64,000 nt of DNA, taken from contig NZ_SMRP01000004.1 of NCBI RefSeq assembly GCF_004353915.1, positions 124,001 to 188,000 on the forward strand, read 5' to 3'. The stretch is from Paraburkholderia silviterrae. GTDB lineage: Bacteria > Pseudomonadota > Gammaproteobacteria > Burkholderiales > Burkholderiaceae. The notes under the pieces are model-generated. The model was not told the DNA's origin. It was given only the letters and a program-made list of their open reading frames with translations, and searched no databases. A program made the translations under genes and the position numbers. Of this stretch, positions 54,882-64,000 are shown in pieces. Each line of letters starts with the position of its first letter. Positions within the stretch are counted from its first letter, which is position 1.

Positions 54882-56123
54882 CTAGTAGTGGGACGCCCGC
54901 GTAAACCGGCCTCCGGGCAGTGTGCTCACGTGTCCGGCCAGCTCGAGTTGCAGCAGCGTGGCCTGCAGAACCGCCTCGGTCATGTCGGTGCGTTGCGCGA
55001 GGATTTCAAGCGTAGCGGGGGCGTGGCCGAGCGCGGCAAGCAGCGCGCGGGCCTCGGGCCCGATTGGCGCAGCGGGTGCGCGTGCCGCTTCGGCTGGCGG
55101 CTGCGTCTGGGCGGAGTCTTGCTCCAGGCGGGGAGGTTGCGCTTCGAATTCGAGGTCAAGCGTCATTGCGCAGGCAGGGCTTCGTTCACGCGGCACCGCG
55201 GGGCGCCGCGCTCGTGGCGCCGGCTGCGTGAACCGCAGCGCCTCGAGTATTTCCTCCGGTGTCTCGACTAGTTGCGCGCCTTCTTTGATCAGCCGATGGC
55301 AGCCGCGCGAGAGCGGCGCGTGGACGGAGCCGGGCAGGGCGAACACATCGCGTCCCATTTCGTTGGCGAGCCGCGCGGTGATGAGCGAGCCCGAGCGCAT
55401 GGCGGCCTCCACCACGACGACACCCTCCACGAGCGCCGCGATCACGCGGTTGCGCTGCGGGAAATTTGCCGAGCGCGCGGGCGTGCCGAGCGGCCATTCG
55501 CTGACGAGCGCGCCGCGCGCGGCAATCTGGGTCGCGAGTGCATGATGCGCGGCGGGATAGACGAGGTCGGCGCCGGTGCCGGTTACGGCGACGGTGCCGC
55601 CGAGTTCGTCGAGCGCTCCCCGGTGCGCTGCGCCATCCACACCGAGTGCGAGGCCCGAGACGACCGTCACCCCAGCCGAGGCGAGCGTGCGAGCGAAGCG
55701 CACGGCGTCCTCGAGGGCTTGCGGCGTGGCGCTGCGGCTGCCCACCACGGCCACGCTGCGCGCGTGCAGCAGATCGAGCCGCCCTTTCACGTAGAGAAGC
55801 GGCGGCGGGTCGGGCATCGTCAGGAGGCGCGGCGGGTAGGCGGGATCGGCGAGCGTGACGAGCGCATTGCCGGGCAGCGCGCACCAGCCGGCCACGGCGG
55901 CGACTTGCTGCGCAAAGTCCGCTGCGGGCGGCGCCAGCACGGCGCGGGCCGCTTCATAGCCCGCCGCGGCCGCGAGCGCGTCGAACGGCTGCGCGAGCAC
56001 ATGCTGCGGCAGCCCGAATGCGCCGAGCAGTGCGCACAGCGCCGCCGGCTTCAGGCCCCGTGTGTTCGCGAGGCGCAGCCAGGCGCTGAGTTCGTCGGCC
56101 CCGAGCGGCAAGGTGGCGAGCAT
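54882..56123 (-). CDS. dprA: DNA-processing protein DprA
   Basis: DprA loads RecA on incoming single strands in transformation. The Rossmann-like core (SVAVVGSRSATPQALEDAVRFARTLASAGVTVVSGLALGVDGAAHRGAL, about 120-170; FPQRNRVIAALVEGVVVVEAAMRSGSLITARLANEMGRDVFALPGSV) is intact. After a Pro/Ala-rich linker comes the C-terminal winged helix (LLAALGHAPATLEILAQRTDM). Length is 413 aa. It is divergent from def and starts the dprA-thioredoxin-topB group. Confidence 0.96.
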   Translation of the reverse strand: MLATLPLGADELSAWLRLANTRGLKPAALCALLGAFGLPQHVLAQPFDALAAAAGYEAARAVLAPPAADFAQQVAAVAGWCALPGNALVTLADPAYPPRLLTMPDPPPLLYVKGRLDLLHARSVAVVGSRSATPQALEDAVRFARTLASAGVTVVSGLALGVDGAAHRGALDELGGTVAVTGTGADLVYPAAHHALATQIAARGALVSEWPLGTPARSANFPQRNRVIAALVEGVVVVEAAMRSGSLITARLANEMGRDVFALPGSVHAPLSRGCHRLIKEGAQLVETPEEILEALRFTQPAPRARRPAVPRERSPACAMTLDLEFEAQPPRLEQDSAQTQPPAEAARAPAAPIGPEARALLAALGHAPATLEILAQRTDMTEAVLQATLLQLELAGHVSTLPGGRFTRASHY

Positions 56124-56446
56124 CGGCGATTCTCCGTCGACGGGCGAACCGTGGCCTGTCGTGTTAAAATTTTCACCATCCGAAATTCATTTGCGGCGCT
56201 GTGACGCATGGTCACGGCGCGCTGCTGGCGTCGCTTTTTGCCCGATTTCGTGCCGATTCCGTTCGTGCAATGGCAGAGCGGACACGAGAAGTGCTTGCGA
56301 GGCCGGCGGCGCGTTGATTCCGGTCATTTCGTTCGTATCTGTCCGACTATCTTCTGTATTCCGCAAGGGGCGCACCAGTTGGCCGAACGGCCAATTTGCG
56401 CGCTTGTCGCGCGGTCCGCGGCGCCCAACCAGGAACCTGACAAACC
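56124..56446. other. Divergent dprA/def promoter region
   Basis: The 323 bp has no supported gene. TTAAAAT near 56165 is the most promoter-like sequence. Confidence 0.45.
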
Positions 56447-56950
56447 ATGGCTCTACTGAACATTCTTCATTACCCGGACAAGCGTCTGCACAAGGTCGCC
56501 AAACCCGTCGAAGTGGTCAACGACCGTATCCGCAAGCTCGTCGCCGACATGGCCGAGACCATGTACGCGGCACCCGGCGTGGGCCTTGCCGCCACCCAGA
56601 TCGACGTGCACGAGCGTGTCGTCGTGATCGACGTCTCCGACGCGCACGACGAACTGCGCGTGTTCATCAACCCGGAAATCGTCTGGGCCAGCAACGAGAG
56701 GGAAGTGCACGAAGAGGGTTGCCTCTCGGTGCCGGGCATCTACGACAACGTCGAGCGCGCGGAGAAGGTGCGCGTGCGGGCGCTCAACGAGAAGGGTGAG
56801 ACTTACGAGGTGGACTGCGAAGGCCTGCTCGCCGTGTGCATCCAGCACGAGATGGATCACCTGATGGGCAAGGTGTTCGTCGAGTACCTCTCGCCGCTCA
56901 AGCAGACGCGCATCAAGAGCAAGATGAAGAAGCTCGAGCACGCGATGTAA
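56447..56950 (+). CDS. def: Peptide deformylase
   Basis: It removes the formyl group from nascent proteins. All three motifs are present in 167 aa: GVGLAATQ near residue 44, EGCLSVP near 88 and the zinc-binding HEMDH near 132. ATG 56447 begins the conserved [14 protein letters not shown]. It precedes fmt by 51 bp, the classic def-fmt operon that handles start-methionine formylation. Confidence 0.98.
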   Translation: MALLNILHYPDKRLHKVAKPVEVVNDRIRKLVADMAETMYAAPGVGLAATQIDVHERVVVIDVSDAHDELRVFINPEIVWASNEREVHEEGCLSVPGIYDNVERAEKVRVRALNEKGETYEVDCEGLLAVCIQHEMDHLMGKVFVEYLSPLKQTRIKSKMKKLEHAM

Positions 56951-57001
56951 CGCTCGCGCGCTGCGCCGCTCCCTTCTTCATTTGCCGATCTTCAAGCGTC
57001 C

Positions 57002-58000
57002 ATGAGCCATTCTCTTCGCGTGATTTTTGCCGGTACGCCGGAATTCGCCGCCGCGGCGCTCGCCGCGATTCACGAGGCGGGGTTTGCCGTGCCGCTCGTG
57101 CTGACCCAGCCCGACCGTCCTGCCGGACGCGGGATGAAGCTCCAGGCGAGCCCGGTCAAGCGCTACGCGCAGGAGCATGGCATTGCCGTGGCGCAGCCGC
57201 CCTCGCTGCGGCGCGCGGGCAAGTACCCGGAAGAGGCGGTCGCGGCGCTGGACTTGCTGCGCGCGACGCCGCACGACGTGATGGTGGTGGCCGCCTACGG
57301 CCTTTTGCTGCCGCAAGAAGTGCTCGACATCCCGCCGCACGGCTGTATCAACATCCACGGGTCCATCTTGCCGCGCTGGCGCGGCGCGGCGCCCATACAC
57401 CGGGCGATCGAGGCCGGCGATGCCGAGACCGGCATCACCCTCATGCAGATGGACGCGGGCCTCGACACCGGCCCGATGATCTCGGAAGTGCGCACGCCGA
57501 TCGCGTCCACGGACACGACCGCGACGCTGCACGACCGCCTCGCGGCGCTGGGCGCACAGCTTGTGGTGGACGGGCTGATCCAGCTGGAGCGCGACGGTGC
57601 GCTGCCTGTCACGCCGCAGCCCGCCGATGGCGTGACCTATGCCGAGAAGATCGGCAAGCAGGAGGCCGCGCTCGACTTCCGTCGTTCCGCCGAGGCGCTC
57701 GCGCGGCAGGTTCGCGCGTTCGACCCGTTCCCGGGCGGCGCGGCCACGCTGGACGGCGCGCTGCTCAAGCTGTGGTCCGCCGAGCCGGCCGAGGGCGCCA
57801 ACCTGCCCACGGGCGCTGCGCCGGGCCAGATTCTCGACGTCTCGCCCGCGGGCGTCGTGGTGGCGTGCGGCGAGGGCGCCTTGCGCGTGACGCAGCTGCA
57901 GAAGCCCGGTGGCAAGCGCCTGCCTGCACGCGAATTCCTCGCTGGCATGCCGCTCGCGGCCGGCCAGCGCTTCACGCTGAACGACGCCGGCGCGGCGTAA
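57002..58000 (+). CDS. fmt: Methionyl-tRNA formyltransferase
   Basis: The 332-aa enzyme formylates initiator Met-tRNA with 10-formyl-THF. Motifs are [15 protein letters not shown] at the start, the active-site [21 protein letters not shown] near residue 115 and the C-terminal OB-like tRNA-binding domain from about 215. It follows def in one operon and is separated by 158 bp from the LysE-type gene. Confidence 0.98.
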   Translation: MSHSLRVIFAGTPEFAAAALAAIHEAGFAVPLVLTQPDRPAGRGMKLQASPVKRYAQEHGIAVAQPPSLRRAGKYPEEAVAALDLLRATPHDVMVVAAYGLLLPQEVLDIPPHGCINIHGSILPRWRGAAPIHRAIEAGDAETGITLMQMDAGLDTGPMISEVRTPIASTDTTATLHDRLAALGAQLVVDGLIQLERDGALPVTPQPADGVTYAEKIGKQEAALDFRRSAEALARQVRAFDPFPGGAATLDGALLKLWSAEPAEGANLPTGAAPGQILDVSPAGVVVACGEGALRVTQLQKPGGKRLPAREFLAGMPLAAGQRFTLNDAGAA

Positions 58001-58158
58001 GCACCCGCAGGCGATTCCTGGCCTCGCCTGTCGAGCATCCGGCCGTGCGGCGAGGCAACGCACACGCCGCTGCGCGCGTTAGAATTTGAGGGATTCGGCG
58101 AGGCGGCTGCACAGGGCGGCTCGATCCCTCTTTCCGAGTCGCTTTTGCAGGAAACGTC

Positions 58159-58812
58159 ATGCTTGGCATCACTCATTTTGGCTTCTTTCTCGTCGCCGTC
58201 TTTCTCCTGAACGTCACGCCGGGTCCCGATACGGCCTATATCGTCGGCCGCAGCGTCGCGCAGGGCCGCAGCGCCGGGCTCGTGTCGGCGCTGGGCATTT
58301 CCGCGGGCTGCTGTGTGCACGCGCTGGCCTGCGCGTTCGGGCTGACCGCGCTGCTCGCGGCCTCGGCCACGGCGTTCACGGTCATCAAGCTCGTGGGCGC
58401 GTGCTACCTCGTGTATCTCGGCGTGCGCCTGATCTTCGCGAAACAACAAGCCCCGGCACGCGCCGCCGACACAACGGAATCCGCTGTGCACGCCAGCGCG
58501 CCGCGCCCGCTGCGCCAGCTCTTCCTCTCGGGTTTCTGGACCAACGTGCTCAACCCGAAAGTCGTGCTGTTCTTCGTGTCGTTCTTCCCGCAGTTCGTGA
58601 ACGTGACGAGCCCGCACAAGGTGCTCGCGTTCCTCGCGCTCGGCGTCGTGTTCGTCGTCATGAGCACGATCTGGAACAGCTTCGTCGCGTGGATCGCAGG
58701 CAGCGTGACGCAGCGCTTCTCCGGCAAGCCGGGCATCAAGAAATGGCTCGACCGCACGGTGGGCTCGGCGTTCGTCGGCCTGGGCTTGAGGCTTGCCACC
58801 GCCACGCGCTGA
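58159..58812 (+). CDS. LysE/RhtB-family exporter
   Basis: The 217-aa membrane protein has the family marks NVTPGPDTAYIVGRSVAQGRSAG near residue 18, GACYLVYLGVRLIFAK near 75 and NVLNPKVVLFFVSFFPQFV near 135, with about six helices. The substrate, an amino acid or similar metabolite, cannot be inferred. It is diverged from the 8208 gene. It stands between fmt and htpX on the same strand. Confidence 0.93.
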   Translation: MLGITHFGFFLVAVFLLNVTPGPDTAYIVGRSVAQGRSAGLVSALGISAGCCVHALACAFGLTALLAASATAFTVIKLVGACYLVYLGVRLIFAKQQAPARAADTTESAVHASAPRPLRQLFLSGFWTNVLNPKVVLFFVSFFPQFVNVTSPHKVLAFLALGVVFVVMSTIWNSFVAWIAGSVTQRFSGKPGIKKWLDRTVGSAFVGLGLRLATATR

Positions 58813-58813
58813 G

Positions 58814-58839
58814 ATTGAATTTTTCAGATCCGCCCATAT
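58814..58839 (+). promoter_or_regulatory. Sigma32-like promoter ahead of htpX
   Basis: ATTGAAT (58814-58820) and CCCATAT (58833-58839) with 12 bp between resemble the heat-shock consensus CTTGAAA/CCCATNT. It lies 109 bp before htpX, a heat-shock gene in E. coli. Confidence 0.5.
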
Positions 58840-58947
58840 CTAACAAATCGCTTACAATGCGCTCGCCGCCCCACCGGCGCAATGATGGCCGGGGCTCGTG
58901 GCGGGCGTCCAACGATTTGATCCCTGATGGGTGAAGGAGCACAGCAC

Positions 58948-59805
58948 ATGTTCAACTGGGTCAAGACCGCGATGTTGATGGCCGCGATTACGGCCCTTTT
59001 CATCGTGATTGGCGGCATGATCGGCGGGCATCGCGGCATGATGCTCGCGCTGATGTTCGCGCTCGCCATGAACTTCTTCTCGTACTGGTTCTCGGACAAG
59101 ATGGTCCTGCGCATGTACAACGCGCAGGAAGTGGACGAGACCACGGCGCCGCAGTTCTACCGCATGGTCCGCGAGCTGGCCACGCGCGCGAACATTCCGA
59201 TGCCGCGCGTCTACCTGATCAACGAAGACGCACCCAACGCGTTCGCCACGGGCCGCAACCCCGAGCACGCGGCGGTGGCGGCCACCACGGGCATCCTGCG
59301 CGTGCTCTCCGAGCGCGAGATGCGCGGCGTGATGGCCCACGAGCTCGCGCACGTGAAGCACCGCGACATCCTCATTTCGACGATTTCGGCCACCATGGCC
59401 GGCGCGATCTCGGCGCTCGCCAATTTCGCGATGTTCTTCGGCGGCCGCGACGAGAACGGCCGTCCCGCCAACCCCATCGCCAGCATTGCCGTGGCGCTGC
59501 TCGCGCCGATCGCCGCCGCGCTCATCCAGATGGCCATCTCGCGCTCGCGCGAGTTCGAGGCCGATCGCGGCGGCGCGCAGATTTCGGGCGATCCGCAGGC
59601 GCTGGCTTCGGCGCTCGACAAGATCCATCGCTACGCGCAGGGCATTCCGTTCCCGGCTGCCGAGCAGCATCCGGCCACGGCGCAGATGATGATCATGAAT
59701 CCGCTCGCGGGCGGCGGCATTGCGAACCTCTTCTCGACCCACCCCGCCACCGAAGAGCGCATCGCGCGTCTCATGGAGATGGCGCGCACCGGCCGCTTCG
59801 ACTGA
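58948..59805 (+). CDS. htpX: Heat-shock membrane protease HtpX
   Basis: The 285-aa zinc metalloprotease has the HELAH site ([17 protein letters not shown], about residue 133), a third zinc ligand in [11 protein letters not shown], and four hydrophobic segments including two at the N-terminus. It degrades damaged membrane proteins together with FtsH. AAGGAG decides ATG 58948; an upstream ATG seven codons away lacks a site. The stop is followed by a clear terminator. Confidence 0.97.
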   Translation: MFNWVKTAMLMAAITALFIVIGGMIGGHRGMMLALMFALAMNFFSYWFSDKMVLRMYNAQEVDETTAPQFYRMVRELATRANIPMPRVYLINEDAPNAFATGRNPEHAAVAATTGILRVLSEREMRGVMAHELAHVKHRDILISTISATMAGAISALANFAMFFGGRDENGRPANPIASIAVALLAPIAAALIQMAISRSREFEADRGGAQISGDPQALASALDKIHRYAQGIPFPAAEQHPATAQMMIMNPLAGGGIANLFSTHPATEERIARLMEMARTGRFD

Positions 59806-59825
59806 AGCAGCGCGGCACGCATGCG

Positions 59826-59856
59826 AAGGGCAGACCTGCGGGTTTGCCCTTTTTTA
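59826..59856 (+). terminator. htpX terminator
   Basis: AAGGGCAGACC pairs with GGTTTGCCCTT around TGCG (11 bp, one G.U), followed by a T-run. Confidence 0.9.
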
Positions 59857-60033
59857 TTGGCGCGATGCAGGTGAGATGCGGGCGCAATCAGCGCGCGCCG
59901 ATTGCGCTGGGCGAGCGGCGTTGCGCCCACGCCACGCTACAATGGCTCGCTTGTGGTTTGCTTTTGCACGCGTCATTGCACGCGCGTTTGTACGATACGC
60001 CGCGCCTTGCCGCGGCCCGCTTCCGGTTTTTCC

Positions 60034-61659
60034 ATGACATCGAGTTCCTCCCGCCGCCCGTCCGGCGCATCGTCTTCCGGCCAACCCCGCACCAAACGTG
60101 CCGGGCGCCCCGCATCGCCAGCGCGCCGGACTGGGACGGCCGGGCCGCGTCAGGCCGGGCCGCGTGAGGCTGAGCCGCGTCAGACCGGGCAGCATCAGGC
60201 CGCGCAACGCCAGGTCGTGAATCTGGCCCCAGACTCGCTCGGCTTCGCGCTCGACCAGGCGGCGCACGCCGTGGGCGCGGTGCGCACGGGCGCGGCGCTC
60301 CCGGCGGCGCTCATGAGTGCTTTCTCCGCGCTCCCGCACGATATCGCAGCGATGGCGCGCGGCGCCGTGCAAGACATCGCGTATCGCACGATGCGGCGCC
60401 TCGGCACCGTGGACTGGCTGATCAAGCAGCGCGTGAGCAAGGCCCCGCCGCCGCCCGTGACGAATCTGCTCGCGTGCGCGCTGGCGTTGCTCGTCGACGA
60501 CGAGGCGCACGCCGCCTACACGCCGTTTACCGTTGTCGACCAGGCGGTGCGCGCGATCGGTGCGCGCCGCGACGTGGCCTTCGCAAAGGGCCTCGTGAAC
60601 GCGGTGCTGCGCGGCTTCCTGCGCGAGCGCGAGAGTGCCCTTGCCGCTGCGCAGGCCAACGAAGTCGCGCGCTGGAACTATCCGCAATGGTGGATCGACG
60701 CGGTTCGCCGCGCGTGGCCCGATCGTTGGCAGGCGATTCTCGAAGCGGGCAACACCCAGGGGCCGCTCACGCTGCGCGTGAACGCGCGCCGCGCGAGCGT
60801 CGCCGACTATCTGCAGCGCCTTGGCGAGGACAACATCGCCGCGACGCAGATCGGCGAGCACGCCGTGCGACTTGCCGCGCCGCTGCCCGTCGATCGCATT
60901 CCGGGCTTCATGGCCGGCGACGTCTCGGTGCAGGACGCGGGCGCGCAAATCGCGGCGCAAATCGTGGGCGTGCGCGACGGCATGCGCGTGCTCGACGCGT
61001 GCGCCGCACCCGGCGGCAAGAGCGGCCATCTGCTCGAGCTCGCCGACATCGACCTGATTGCGCTGGAAAGTGACGCGACGCGCGCGACGCGCATCGGCGA
61101 GAACTTCGAGCGCCTTGGCTTTTCGGCCGCTCGACCGGATGACGAGGATGACGATGCGCAGCATCCCGCGCGGCATGCGCGCGTCGTGATCGGCGACGCG
61201 GGCGCGCCCGCGAGCTGGTTCGACGGCGAGCCGTTCGACCGCATTCTTGCGGACGTGCCGTGCTCGGCCTCGGGCATCGTGCGCCGTCATCCCGACATTC
61301 GCTGGCTGCGCCGTCAAACCGATATCGAGGCCTTGGTGCAGGAGCAGCGCCGCATCGTCGATGCGCTGTGGGCGCTCGTCAAGCCGGGTGGCGAGCTGCT
61401 TTACGTGACGTGCTCGATCTTCCCCGAAGAAGGCGAGGCGCAGGCGAGCTGGTTTGAAACTACCCACGCGGATGCGGTACGATTGGACGCGCCGGGGCAA
61501 CTGTTGCCCGCGGCCGACGGCGCGCCGGCCGGGGGGCCTGACGATGGCGTAGCCAGCGTGGCGCGGCCGCATGCCGAAGTGCAGCACGATGCCCACCCCG
61601 TTCCCGATCGCACCGCAGATCACGACGGCTTCTTCTACGCGCGCTTTCAGAAACGGTGA
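60034..61659 (+). CDS. rsmB: 16S rRNA (cytosine-967-C5) methyltransferase RsmB
   Basis: The NusB-like N-terminal part (FTVVDQAVRAIGARRDVAFAKGLVNAVLRGFL) precedes a SAM-dependent domain with DACAAPGGKSGHLLEL near residue 325, the catalytic PCSASGIVRRHPDIRW and TCSIFPEEGEAQ. At 541 aa it is about 100 longer than usual. The first 60 residues are low complexity, coded by a 15-bp tandem repeat, and a DDEDDDAQ-type insert lies near 370. It is followed by a gene overlapping its stop (GTGA). Confidence 0.95.
   Translation: MTSSSSRRPSGASSSGQPRTKRAGRPASPARRTGTAGPRQAGPREAEPRQTGQHQAAQRQVVNLAPDSLGFALDQAAHAVGAVRTGAALPAALMSAFSALPHDIAAMARGAVQDIAYRTMRRLGTVDWLIKQRVSKAPPPPVTNLLACALALLVDDEAHAAYTPFTVVDQAVRAIGARRDVAFAKGLVNAVLRGFLRERESALAAAQANEVARWNYPQWWIDAVRRAWPDRWQAILEAGNTQGPLTLRVNARRASVADYLQRLGEDNIAATQIGEHAVRLAAPLPVDRIPGFMAGDVSVQDAGAQIAAQIVGVRDGMRVLDACAAPGGKSGHLLELADIDLIALESDATRATRIGENFERLGFSAARPDDEDDDAQHPARHARVVIGDAGAPASWFDGEPFDRILADVPCSASGIVRRHPDIRWLRRQTDIEALVQEQRRIVDALWALVKPGGELLYVTCSIFPEEGEAQASWFETTHADAVRLDAPGQLLPAADGAPAGGPDDGVASVARPHAEVQHDAHPVPDRTADHDGFFYARFQKR
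60142..60216 (+). repeat. 15-bp tandem repeat inside rsmB
   Basis: Five in-frame copies (starting 60142, 60157, 60172, 60187, 60202) encode the five-residue unit GPRQA and variants. Copy identity falls from left to right. It extends the unstructured N-terminus of RsmB. Confidence 0.85.
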
Positions 61660-62246
61660 CCATTAAACGCTTCTTCCCGCTACGCTTCGCGGTCCTGATC
61701 TGGATCGCACTGGCTTTCGGCTTGATGGCCGTCACGCCGGCGCGCGCGGATTCGATCTCGGTGCAGCGGGCCTCGCTGCAGGCCGACGGCTCAGGATGGA
61801 GCCTCGATGCCCGCTTCGACTTCGATCTGAACAGCAGCCTGGAAGACGCGGTCAACAAGGGCATTCCGCTCTACTTCACCACCGACTTCGAGCTCACGCG
61901 CCCGCGCTGGTACTGGTTCGACGAGCAGCCCGTGAGCGTTTCGCAAAGCATCCGCCTGTCATTCCAGCCGCTCACGCGCGAGTACCGCGTGTCGAGCGGC
62001 GGGCTGCAGCTCGGCTTCTCGACGCTCTCGGATGCGCTCGCCGTCATCAAGCACGTCACGTCGTGGCACGTGATCGACAGCAAGCAGGTGCATCCGGGCG
62101 AGACCTATACGGCGTCCGTGCGCATGCAGCTCGACGTCGCGCTCATGCCCAAGCCCTTCCAGATCGATGCGGTCAACAACCGCGACTGGAACCTCGCTTC
62201 CGACTGGAAGCGCTTTAACTTCACGGTGACCGAACGTGCTAAATAA
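61656..62246 (+). CDS. DUF4390 exported protein, 196 aa
   Basis: A Sec signal (residues about 8-32, ending ARA) leads a beta-rich domain with the DUF4390 marks SLEDAVNKGIPLYFTTDFELTRPRWYWFDE and LSFQPLTREYRVSSGGLQLGFSTLSDAL. GTG 61656 overlaps the rsmB stop by 4 bp. In related bacteria this gene lies between rsmB and the ntrY-like kinase gene, as here. The product should be periplasmic and may sense or signal to the kinase. Confidence 0.9.
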   Translation: MTIKRFFPLRFAVLIWIALAFGLMAVTPARADSISVQRASLQADGSGWSLDARFDFDLNSSLEDAVNKGIPLYFTTDFELTRPRWYWFDEQPVSVSQSIRLSFQPLTREYRVSSGGLQLGFSTLSDALAVIKHVTSWHVIDSKQVHPGETYTASVRMQLDVALMPKPFQIDAVNNRDWNLASDWKRFNFTVTERAK

Positions 62247-64000
62247 AGTGCGCCGCGCCACCAGCGTCAGCAGCATCGTCGTCAGGCTGCTCGTTTCCAC
62301 CGTCGCGTTCACCGCGACGCTGCTGCTCGTGCTGCTCGCCGCCGCGAGCGCGAACACCGAGTTCTTCGATCGCTACTACGGCTGGCTCTATGCGGCCAAC
62401 ATCGTCGTCGCGCTGATCTTCCTCTCGGTCGTGACGGCGCTCGTGATCGTGATCGTCGTGCGCTTGCGGCGCGGCAAGTTCGGCACGCGCTTGCTGGCCA
62501 AGCTCGCATTCTTCTTCGCGCTCGTGGGCGTGGTGCCGGGCGGCATTATCTACATCGTCTCGTATCAGTTCGTCTCGCGCTCGATCGAGTCGTGGTTCGA
62601 CGTGAACGTGGAAACCGCGCTCACGGCGGGCCTGAATCTCGGGCGCGGCATGCTCGACGCCTCGCTCTCCGACCTCCAAACCAAGGCCCGTCTGATGGCC
62701 GAGCAAATTGCGAACGGCGAGGCCGCAGGCACCACACTCACGCTCTTGCGCGCGCGCGACCAGTTCGGCGTGCAGGACGCCACCATCGTCGAGCCGGTGC
62801 GCAGCATGTCGGGCGCGGCACCGGACATGCACGTGGTCGCGCAGGCGTCGAGCAACTTCTCCTCGCTGATGCCGGCTGATCTGCCCACGCCGCTCATGAT
62901 CGATCAGGCGCGCGGGCGCGGCTACGCGGCGATCGAAGGCGAAGTGGACGGCGACCCGCATCTGCATGGCCCGAAGGGGGCGCTGCGCTTGCGTGTCGTC
63001 ACGCGCATTCCCGATGCGAACACCACCGACCTGCAGCCCGTCGAACGCTTCCTGCAACTGGAGCAGCCGGTGCCTGCCGCGCTCGCGCGCAACGCCGACG
63101 CCGTGCAGCGCGCCTACCGCGAGTACCAGGAGAAAGCGCTGGGCCGCACGGGCTTGCGCAAGATGTACATCGGCACGCTCACGCTCGCGCTCTTTCTCGC
63201 GACCTTCGTTGCGATGATGCTGGCGCTCGCGCTCGGCAACCAGTTGGCAAGACCGCTGTTCCTGCTCGCGCAGGGCACGAAGGAAGTGACCGAGGGCGAC
63301 TACACGCCCAAGCGGGAGATCAAGTCGCGCGACGAGCTGGGCTTTCTCACCCAGTCGTTCAACGCGATGACGCGCCAGCTCTCCGAAGCGCGCCTGGCCG
63401 TGGAGAAGAACCGCGTCGCGCTCGAGCATTCAAAGGCGTATCTCGAGAGCATTCTCGCGAACCTCACGGCGGGCGTGTTCGTGTTCGATCGCCAGTTCCG
63501 GCTGACGACGGCCAACCCAGGCGCTGAGCGCATCTTCCGCCACCCGTTCCAGACACAGCTCGGCCTGCCCATCGATCACGTGGCGGCGCTTGGCGATTTC
63601 GCGGCGATGGTGCGCAAGGCGTTCGCCGACCAGGAGGCATCGCGCACGGATCGCGACAACGGCGACGTGCACCATGGCCACTGGCAGCAGCAGTTCTCGG
63701 TGCCGATGGCCGGCGAGGCCGACCCGCTCACGCTGCTCGTGCGCGGCGCGCGACTTGTCTCCGACACGGGCCGCGACGCTGGCGACATGCAGACCTCGGG
63801 CTACGTGGTCGTGTTCGACGACATCTCCGACGTGATCTCGGCGCAGCGCTCGGTCGCGTGGGGCGAAGTCGCGCGGCGCCTCGCGCACGAGATCAAGAAT
63901 CCGCTCACGCCGATTCAGCTTTCCGCGGAGCGCCTGCAGATGAAGCTCTCCGACAAGCTCGCGCCCTCGGATGCCGAGGTGCTCAAGCGCGGCGCGACCA
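62236..64000 (+). CDS. NtrY-like sensor histidine kinase, C-terminus cut by window edge
   Basis: The visible part has an N-terminal helix pair (VRLLVSTVAFTATLLLVLLAAASAN; NIVVALIFLSVVTALVIVIVV), a periplasmic sensor region up to about 310, a third helix (TLTLALFLATFVAMMLALALG), HAMP (LARPLFLLAQGTKEVTEGDYTP), PAS and the start of the dimerisation domain with the phospho-acceptor His in RRLAHEIKNPLTPIQLSAERLQ. GTG 62236 overlaps the DUF4390 stop by 11 bp; GTG 62248 is also possible. The partner response regulator would lie beyond the window. Confidence 0.9.
   Translation, partial: MLNKVRRATSVSSIVVRLLVSTVAFTATLLLVLLAAASANTEFFDRYYGWLYAANIVVALIFLSVVTALVIVIVVRLRRGKFGTRLLAKLAFFFALVGVVPGGIIYIVSYQFVSRSIESWFDVNVETALTAGLNLGRGMLDASLSDLQTKARLMAEQIANGEAAGTTLTLLRARDQFGVQDATIVEPVRSMSGAAPDMHVVAQASSNFSSLMPADLPTPLMIDQARGRGYAAIEGEVDGDPHLHGPKGALRLRVVTRIPDANTTDLQPVERFLQLEQPVPAALARNADAVQRAYREYQEKALGRTGLRKMYIGTLTLALFLATFVAMMLALALGNQLARPLFLLAQGTKEVTEGDYTPKREIKSRDELGFLTQSFNAMTRQLSEARLAVEKNRVALEHSKAYLESILANLTAGVFVFDRQFRLTTANPGAERIFRHPFQTQLGLPIDHVAALGDFAAMVRKAFADQEASRTDRDNGDVHHGHWQQQFSVPMAGEADPLTLLVRGARLVSDTGRDAGDMQTSGYVVVFDDISDVISAQRSVAWGEVARRLAHEIKNPLTPIQLSAERLQMKLSDKLAPSDAEVLKRGAT

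Overview
The window is GC-rich DNA from a betaproteobacterium of the Burkholderiaceae (Paraburkholderia/Burkholderia/Caballeronia type). Gene order (mnmE-yidC-yidD-rnpA-rpmH / dnaA-dnaN-gyrB), protein sequences and codon use all point there. It covers the replication-origin region of the main chromosome plus one integrated element. No rRNA, CRISPR array or complete insertion sequence was seen. There is one tRNA, tRNA-Lys(CTT).

Left flank (1-13.8 kb): ordinary chromosome. It holds small lipoproteins, glutathione synthesis (gshA), an alkylation-repair pair (ada-alkA), a VOC protein, yaeQ, a LysE-type exporter, several small membrane or secreted proteins, an HtrA-like protease and a PAP2 phosphatase. 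At about 5.74 kb lies a convincing unannotated small RNA gene. It has a promoter with 17-bp spacing, two tandem TGTCTCCTCC (anti-Shine-Dalgarno) motifs at the expected 5' end, and an intrinsic terminator.

Integrated element (about 13.8-28.8 kb): a tyrosine integrase sits beside the 3' end of mnmE, whose last 18 bp resemble the attachment site used by thdF/mnmE-specific elements. A degenerate core copy and matching pairs of arm-type repeats mark the left end. From the integrase inward come an AlpA-type regulator, a C4-like RNA candidate, a DUF3987 replication protein, two overlapping small-gene operons, tail-tip genes (fibre, baseplate-hub-like protein, exported beta-helix spike), a DUF2280 small-terminase-like gene and a PrtN-family activator. 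No capsid, portal or large terminase gene is visible. Size and gene set resemble a phage satellite or a decayed prophage. The element carries its own repeat families: a 34-bp bipartite module at both ends, a GTGGNNACC array and a perfect 29-bp operator. This is the part most likely to hold something undescribed.

Origin region (28.8-40.4 kb): mnmE, an XRE-type regulator, yidC, yidD, rnpA and rpmH read left; dnaA, dnaN and gyrB read right. Downstream of gyrB is a cluster of DnaA boxes, a CTACTACTA trio and an AT-rich stretch, which is the best oriC candidate.

Right flank (40.4-64 kb): a GyrI-like protein, an aldehyde dehydrogenase/DUF779 pair with a sigma54-like promoter, a zinc-ribbon protein, tRNA-Lys, a thioesterase, a patatin, a D-2-hydroxyacid dehydrogenase, pckG and a LysR regulator. 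Then come topB-thioredoxin-dprA on the minus strand and def-fmt-LysE-htpX-rsmB-DUF4390-ntrY-like kinase on the plus strand, the last cut by the window edge.
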